Assembly: GCA_037102815.1 (NCBI GenBank)
Contig: BTPP01000004.1
Span: forward strand, 62,001 to 126,000
Source: Neurospora intermedia
Taxonomy: Eukaryota > Ascomycota > Sordariomycetes > Sordariales > Sordariaceae
Reading direction: 5' to 3'
Length of the DNA stretch: 64,000 nucleotides
The position numbers and the translations under genes are program-made. Positions 57,769 through 64,000 of the stretch are shown here, piece after piece. Under the pieces are notes generated by a model. That model made no database searches. It was not told where the DNA came from and was given only the letters and a program-made list of their open reading frames with translations. How positions within the stretch are numbered: position 1 is the stretch's first letter; each line of letters opens with the position of its first letter.

Positions 57769-60682
57769 ATTAAATGTAGCCCTATTTCATTTTATTAGCA
57801 AATCGCACCAAAAATAAAACCAAATCACTTCGATTAACATCGTCTTATCGGTCTTACTACATTATAACGACGGCCACCCCTATCCCTATCCTTATTAGAT
57901 AATATATATTTATATTATAATATACTCTTTAATATTCTCTTTATTTATTTGGTTAGCGTTATAAACGCTCCCTATACCTCTCAAAAGGGATAATGTAAAT
58001 CCGCTCCTATACGTACCGCCCGATGGCTTCTAACTACCCAAAGACAATAATATATACAGTATATTACAAAAACTATTAAATTAATACTAAAACCTAATAT
58101 ATAAAATACTACTCGTATATTTAACTACGTTAAAAGCGTAGTCTAGCGGTACTATAAGGCTTTAAAGGATACTAATTACCCTAATTTAAAGGGTCGTAGT
58201 ACCGGGCGGCCGACGAGCCTTAATACAATAGAAGATCTCGCGGTTGAAGTATATACCTACTAATTAATCGATACAGGGGGTATACCCGGTAAAAATCTTA
58301 TAGAGGATACTATAAATAAGATCCGTACTAAACGTATACTTTTATTACTAACTATATTAAAATATTAGTATAAAAAGTAGAAAGAGGACTACCCTTAATA
58401 CTCTAATATTAAAATAAAGCCTATTAAAATTAAACGTATATCGGCTTAATAATATATTAATAACGTCGCTAAATTCTTTAATATTCTTAAAGCCGTAATA
58501 ACCGACTATACTGTACTAGGATCTAAAATTTAAAATACTAACGAAACCGGTTACTATATAACTATATTCAATAATAACCTCGAAATCTTAATAATAACTA
58601 AAATAAAAAAGCAGCGGATTAATTAATACTCCGATAAATATAGGGTAACTAAAATACTAACCCTAATAAATATAATAAAAAATCGTCGATTTAATTAACT
58701 ATAAATCGATTATTCTAATTAATAGAAGTAATAATATTAGCAATTATTTACCCCTCTTCACTATATTCAAAAAATAACTAATAAAGGATATAATAAATAA
58801 TAATTTTAATAGCAATACCCACTTTACTCAATCAGAGACCGCTTTTAACAATAGCAATATTATAATAAATTAAATCCGCTATTTCAACCTTCACTCGTAA
58901 AAGTATTATACCCTAATCCAGCGAAACAATCTTCACTTAACAAAGGGAGAGACTAATAATTTCGTAAAGTAATTTAATTATAACGAGGACTAATTTAATA
59001 CCGATTTAAATATTTATATATATAACCCCGACAAAATAGACGAAAAATACAATATAAGAACTACAACCCCGCTAAATAACCGCTTTTATCGATTATTAAT
59101 ATTAAACTCTTTTTCTAATTATTATAATCTAAATCTTTATAAATATTATTTACAATTCAATATCTATATCCTCTTCTTACTTCCTTATAACTCCTACTTT
59201 CTACAACCTATAAATATAAGCGTCTTTCAACCGTTAAAAGCAACCCACTAAAAGAGACTTAAAGAATACCTCCGGTATAGTGAATTAAATCTAAATTGTA
59301 CCTAATATACTACCGGTTTACAAAGTACTTAAAATTACGCATTTAAACGTACAAATATTATCTTTAACTTTAAAAAGAATAGTATTTACCCGCCAAATTA
59401 TATATATATTCTATTAATTCTATATAAGAAAATAACGTCTAAAACTATAACTAAATTCCTAGAAATACTACTAAATAAGGACCGTTAGAAAATTAGTGCT
59501 AAATCCCTTACCCTATTAGTAAAGAAATTAGGAATCGATATAGTATATTATAATAAAGAGGTCGAACACACTTTTAAATCGGTCGAATCGCAATTTTATA
59601 AAGGGATACTCGCTTATAATTATTTAAAAAAGTATTAATTAAAATAGTTTCAACGGTTAAAAATATTAAACTTTAAAAAATCTAGGAAGCGTATAGTTAA
59701 ATTAAAAGGATAATTTATAAATAATATCGCTATTAAACGTATATAATATAAAATTGAGAGACGTAATACGGTAGAAGTAGCGATCGAAAGGAAGAAGTAA
59801 ATAAAATTCATTGTAGAGGAGTAAAAGAAGGAGACGGCTATTTTGAAAAATAAATAGTAAATTGAAAAAAAGGACCCCGCTAACTATATAAAGTTTAAAA
59901 AAAATTGCTAGTATTAACCGACTTTCGAAGAGTAGCTAATTAAAATTAGTAATAATAGTAATTATTATAACTTTAATAACCCTTATTATCCTCTCTAAAT
60001 ATATAATAGTAAACGAAAACCAATTTTTATAATTAATATAAGAGAAGCGCCCTTTATACCTAACTCTATACTATAACTACTTCGTAATATAATCGTTATA
60101 AATAAAGGCGCAATATTACCGTTGATAATAGTTAACGATATTTCAAGCGACTCCGATAGCGAATTTAATAATAACGAAGAAGAAGGGAAGGGCGCTAACT
60201 AGAAGACCGTAATTAATACTAATAATAATAGTAATAAGGAGGGAGACAAATAAGCAGACAAAAAAGAGGAGAGCAATAAAAATAGGTAAAAAAATAATAA
60301 TAAATTCGTTTTTAACCGAAAATTATACCAGCCAATACAAACTTAACCGCGCCCTCTAAATAAGGTCCTTATTACGTTAGGGAAAGCTCCCCTCCCAATA
60401 ATTAACTCGAATCGTAAACGCAGTAATATAGCAGAAAGTATATTTACTATAGGAGGCAAACGCGCCAACGACCCTTTATTTAAGCGACCGAGTAAAGTAA
60501 CGTTAATTATTAACAACGTACGCCGCTTCTATAAAATGAGGGAGACAAATTAAACAGCTAAAGGTAAATCCCAGCAATACAGAGCTATCGTCAGATTTTA
60601 AAAATATCTACGGCTTCATATTTACATTATCAATTGAATCTATTAACTTTATAGTGTAAATAAGGGTATTTTGGTGGTGGGC

Positions 60683-60797
60683 GCACGGACCTGACTGACC
60701 CTCGATTCCTGGCTGTCCCTCGATTTTTTTACCCACTCTCTGCAAGAGAGTGGGTGTTGCGTGCTTCTACAGATATCCCCAACCACACACCCACGGT
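60683..60797 (-). repeat. Right terminal inverted repeat of the transposon
   Basis: This 115-bp arm is the reverse complement of the left one, with no insertion or deletion. Its internal hairpin is perfect: ACCCACTCTCT, a 3-base loop, and AGAGAGTGGGT. It keeps the less mutated sequence and probably approximates the original end. Confidence 0.92.
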
Positions 60798-60799
60798 TA

Positions 60800-63700
60800 G
60801 TAGGTATGCGGTGGTAGTAACTGTGTGTAGAGGAATGGTGCGGGAGGGACTGAAGGAACATCGAGGCTCTAACGAGGTGTGTCACTGTGTGGAGAATCTT
60901 CGGTGGTGATTGGAGCTGAGTGGTGGTAGGTAGAGGTAGATACCTAGTAGTGGGGCCACTTGGAGCATTGGATGGCACTAACTGAATTCCCCAGGTCAGG
61001 AAACGTTGGACCTTGGCAAGTTGAAGGCTTCAGGGCGAGACCCAGCACTTGAACGCACTTGCACGCCCTTGTTTCTGGGCATTTTCAAGGCCGCCCGCCC
61101 GCCCCGGCCTCCACATTGTCCCGACGGAACTTGCACTTTACAAGGCAAGAGCAGCTTCGGTTACGATCTGGAAATGGAAGTTGCACGTTGAATGTTAAGA
61201 TTAAGGTACTCCATATGATGTCGGCATCTGCTAGGTACCTACGTAGCGTAGAGGTAGGTTCTCTTCGCTTTCTGGCTTTGGCAGGCCAAGTTGCACACTT
61301 CCCTTCCATTGCTTGCATTCTCGTTACAGATGATTGTGTGCTTGTCAAGTGACCACCCACTGCACTCTAACATATACGGTATTATAGTTGTACACATGGT
61401 AGTGTATATTGCATCACAGGGTGTTGTTAACTGTCACTTATCATTACCGTCGCCGCCCGTTGATGCTATCGTCGCCGGGCCGCCATCATCGCCTTGTTCC
61501 CTTCCTTGTCCAAAGCATCACATCACAACCACAACGGCGAAAACCCCTGTGAGACTGCAACACACCATGGCGCCCTGACCTACCTGCACTGGTACCGGAG
61601 AAATACCTGGATAGCGCAAGTGACAGGCCGATCCACCTGTTACCGGCCGGTTTGGTTGCCAGAGTTGCGCAGGTGACCCCGTTGATGAACCGTCAGCGGC
61701 CCTCGTCCGTCTTCGTACCTGCTACTACTACACTACTGCGCAGTATGCAAGTCTTGCCAAGTCTGCTTAGGATAGCTGGACCCTGTCGATTGAGGTCAGC
61801 CAATGGAAACGATTCAGTCATTCTCTGACCAATGAGGAATGATCATCAAGCGTCTAAGAGAGTCACTCGGCTTGCTGCCACTCCACGTTCCAGGCATCTG
61901 CAACAGGACTTTTTGCACAGTGACTCTTTCCTTCTGACTTCCAGTTGTTCTTGAGACAACCAAAGAGGCCATTGGTATCTCCCACTTCGTTGAACAAGCG
62001 AACCCGGAGCACGGCCGGCATGGCCTCTTGGACTCTCCCGTCGCCCTTGTCTGGGGCAATTGCAAATGATTCATGTACTATGTCCGCGACATGGTCACGA
62101 TGTGTGTGCACCAGACTGGGAAGATGGAAAATGACATCACTGTCTGTTCGTCCACCCGGTGCGGTCAATTGCTATATGGCTGTCCATCCAAAGAAACAAC
62201 CTACATACCACCTACCTACATGGTAATTTGCGCCTCTTAAAACCATGCATCTCCCTCTCATCATATTTCACTACAGTATCCTTGTATCTGGCCGACACCG
62301 TCCGTACCGACCACAGTTTGTTTGGCACAGTCGCAACCGGCAGTCAGTCGTCAGCCGGAGCATCTGCTGCGCGGCCGACCCTGACTTTTTGAAATACGCG
62401 TGTGCCTTTCTTCTTCTTGGATGATCAGATACACTAGATACATATCTGGGACCCACTCTAACCTGACTGATCAAGGATGTTCGATGGCCGCCGATCTGCG
62501 ACTGCAACAGGCCGGCAAGTTGAGCCTCCAGATTCACCCCGACAGCAACCACAAAACATCAGTAGCACAACACGTGGATGACAGACACAACTGATGATCT
62601 TCTAGATTTCCTCCCCATCGTCAGGTACAGGGTAGGTATCTGATGCTTCTGCCTCGGACTCTTTTTGCTGCAGCAGTTCTTGCCCGTCGGCTTCAATGCT
62701 ACCTTGGGCCGCGTTGGACAAGCCTCGCTCTGATTGACCAGTTTCATCGCAGCCTTTTCCGCCTTTGTACTAGCCTGATGCATCTTATCTGCATGTTCTC
62801 CCATTCGTTCACTTCTTACATTTCGTTCACAGCCTCCGAGTCCGTCTTGATACTTTTTGGTTCCGATGCGTGTCTTTCATCAGATGTGGAAGTTACCTTC
62901 ACTTTGCTTTTGGGAAATACCATCACCAAAACTCAACAGTCCGTATCCACTATGGGCAGTGGTATACATGATGAACTCTTTGAGTTTTCGTCGCAATGGC
63001 CCGTTTTCCTTTGTTGGGCATCCCGACTCGCTAAACTGCTCATTTCAATTGCGAATCACAACCCTTCTCCGGTCACAGGTTCGGATCGAGACTTTGCACT
63101 TGGCACAAGAAGAACAAAGAAATGCGACCTTCTTTCTACACTGCGACATGCCATGCCATCACTTGGAGCGGCATGAGGCCCGGGATGTGGATGGGATGGG
63201 ATGGCCTCAATGGCCTCTCCCTGAGGCCCAGAGAAGCGGCTCAATTACCAGGTCACTCATCCCATGTACCGATTTCCTAGTGTACAATGCCATTGCCATT
63301 TCCCATTCCGCGGTTGCCTTTCTTTTGCCCAAGGAATGTCAGGTCTAATATCATTTTTGACCATTCTCAAGGGTGACGTGGTTGAGGGCAGCATGTACAC
63401 GCCATGTACAGTCACTGCCAGATCCAAGTGGAAGCCATCGGCACCAACAGGGCATTGCAGCGCATGGCATGGCATGGCATCCAGGCATCCGCGGGCGTCC
63501 TATGTGTCGATATGAGACCTCAAGATGGATGGTGTCAGACAGACCCCGAGACCCAGCGCGACCTACGCTAGTGCCGTGTGGTTCATGCCTTGGGCTTGCC
63601 CTAGAAAACCAAAAAAAAAAAAAAAAGGCGAGCCGGGGTTATTGCGGCTACTTATCACCAATCACGTATTTTCTGCGGGTTTTGTCCGGACATACCATTG

Positions 63701-64000
63701 AGAGCTTGACTGTTGCCACTATAGGGTTGACTTTGGGTGACCATGTTTTGTTTAGGGGCGGTAGGACACAATATTGTACAATGCTGGTTTGTTCGATTAT
63801 AGGTTAATTAAGAAGGTTTTGGAGCTCCTATTAGCCTCTCAAGAGAGACTGTCCTCTAATGCCTCTTTGTGGTTTGCTTATTCTTACACCCATGGTTCGT
63901 GCAATTCGCACTAGTCTCGACATCCATCTAGGAAAATGTGCATATCAGATCTGGACATTGAAAGACACCCGACAATACCGATTCACTTGAGATAGTAGAT
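60800..64000. other. Intergenic region to window end, no supported gene
   Basis: The frames in this 3.2-kb stretch overlap in opposite directions and lack domain or codon support. The longest, about 62643-63176 on the plus strand, begins with a hydrophobic stretch but has no sustained coding bias, and I leave it uncalled. Simple repeats include a GCATG run (about 63465-63478) and a run of 16 A near 63610. Composition is normal, so the RIP damage stops at the transposon edge. Confidence 0.5.

Larger units (their letters stand above)
57654..60797 (+). mobile_element. RIP-damaged Fot1/pogo-type DNA transposon with 115-bp inverted ends
   Basis: The 3144-bp element is bounded by 115-bp inverted repeats (57654-57768, 60683-60797) with five mismatches, and flanked by TA on both sides (57652-57653, 60798-60799), the target duplication of Tc1/mariner/pogo elements. 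The interior is extremely AT-rich and nearly free of CpA/TpG, the signature of RIP. Plus-strand fragments still resemble a pogo transposase: TNETGY at 58537-58554, matching the DETGF catalytic motif, and VFQPLKATH at 59222-59248, matching the DVGxFxPLK motif. These lie in different frames and the region is full of stops, so it is dead. A Lys/Glu-rich coiled-coil-like part ends near 59900. The element is larger than the usual 1.9-kb Fot1 class. Confidence 0.88.

Noticed and set aside
62643-63176. A 177-codon plus-strand frame with a hydrophobic start
   Set aside because: No sustained coding bias, no domain, and overlapping frames of similar length nearby.
63600-63640. A-rich tract as a possible LINE poly-A tail
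   Set aside because: No reverse transcriptase remnant or target duplication is visible beside it; simple homopolymer is sufficient.

Overview
The window looks like nuclear chromosomal DNA of a filamentous ascomycete, most likely a Sordariales member close to Neurospora or Sordaria. Four things suggest this. Genes carry short introns (about 50-220 nt) with GTAAGT/GTATGT-type donors and CTAAC branch sites. Codons mostly end in C or G. The proteins are fungal (Elg1, Dpb11/Rad4, Utp8, an ADR1-type zinc-finger regulator). One DNA transposon carries intense C-to-T damage in CpA context, the mark of repeat-induced point mutation (RIP). The species is inference; no database search was possible.

Layout. 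1-2065 has no convincing gene. 2066-4104 (+) is a GTPBP1-like translational GTPase; 4997-5568 (-) is LSM3, followed in frame by an unexplained coding-like stretch (4715-4996). 6159-8459 (+) is a mitochondrial ATPase-expression-type protein. 8785-9833 (-) is the GPI-anchor enzyme PIG-L/Gpi12. 10726-11486 (+) is a small membrane protein. 12580-13494 (+) is a secreted chitin/polysaccharide deacetylase. 14119-15513 (+) is an alpha/beta hydrolase, convergent with a MOSC-domain protein at 15674-17205 (-). 18376-20106 (-) is an unknown, possibly mitochondrial protein. 21288-22555 (-) is a secreted Ser/Thr-rich protein.

22556-24778 is intergenic and holds a 307-bp element with perfect 38-bp inverted ends. 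24779-28004 (+) is a four-BRCT Dpb11/Rad4/TopBP1 homologue, convergent with a DUF8035-like protein with long Arg-Asp repeats (28702-31342, -). A 3-kb gap follows. 34352-38473 (-) is the Elg1/ATAD5 PCNA-unloading ATPase, divergent from the U3 processome protein Utp8 (39727-42686, +). 44321-45713 (+) is a mucin-like secreted protein with tandem PASSV repeats. 49362-50822 (+) is a Delta-12-type fatty acid desaturase. 52741-56492 (-) is a two-finger C2H2 (ADR1-type) regulator with a fungal-specific transcription factor domain.

57654-60797 is a RIP-damaged Fot1/pogo-type DNA transposon with 115-bp inverted ends and TA target duplication. 60800-64000 shows no gene I can support.

Most genes are single-copy housekeeping or cell-surface genes with no obvious metabolic cluster. 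Two unlinked genome-stability genes (Dpb11, Elg1) share the window. The gaps are peppered with TACCTA/TAGGTA and CCTCTAC microsatellite motifs, often palindromic. I found no tRNA, rRNA, CRISPR or telomeric repeat. I found no complete novel system. The best leads are the open frame beyond the LSM3 stop, the 307-bp inverted-repeat element, introns that can be retained without breaking frame, an overlapping upstream ORF on DPB11, and the oversized RIP relic.
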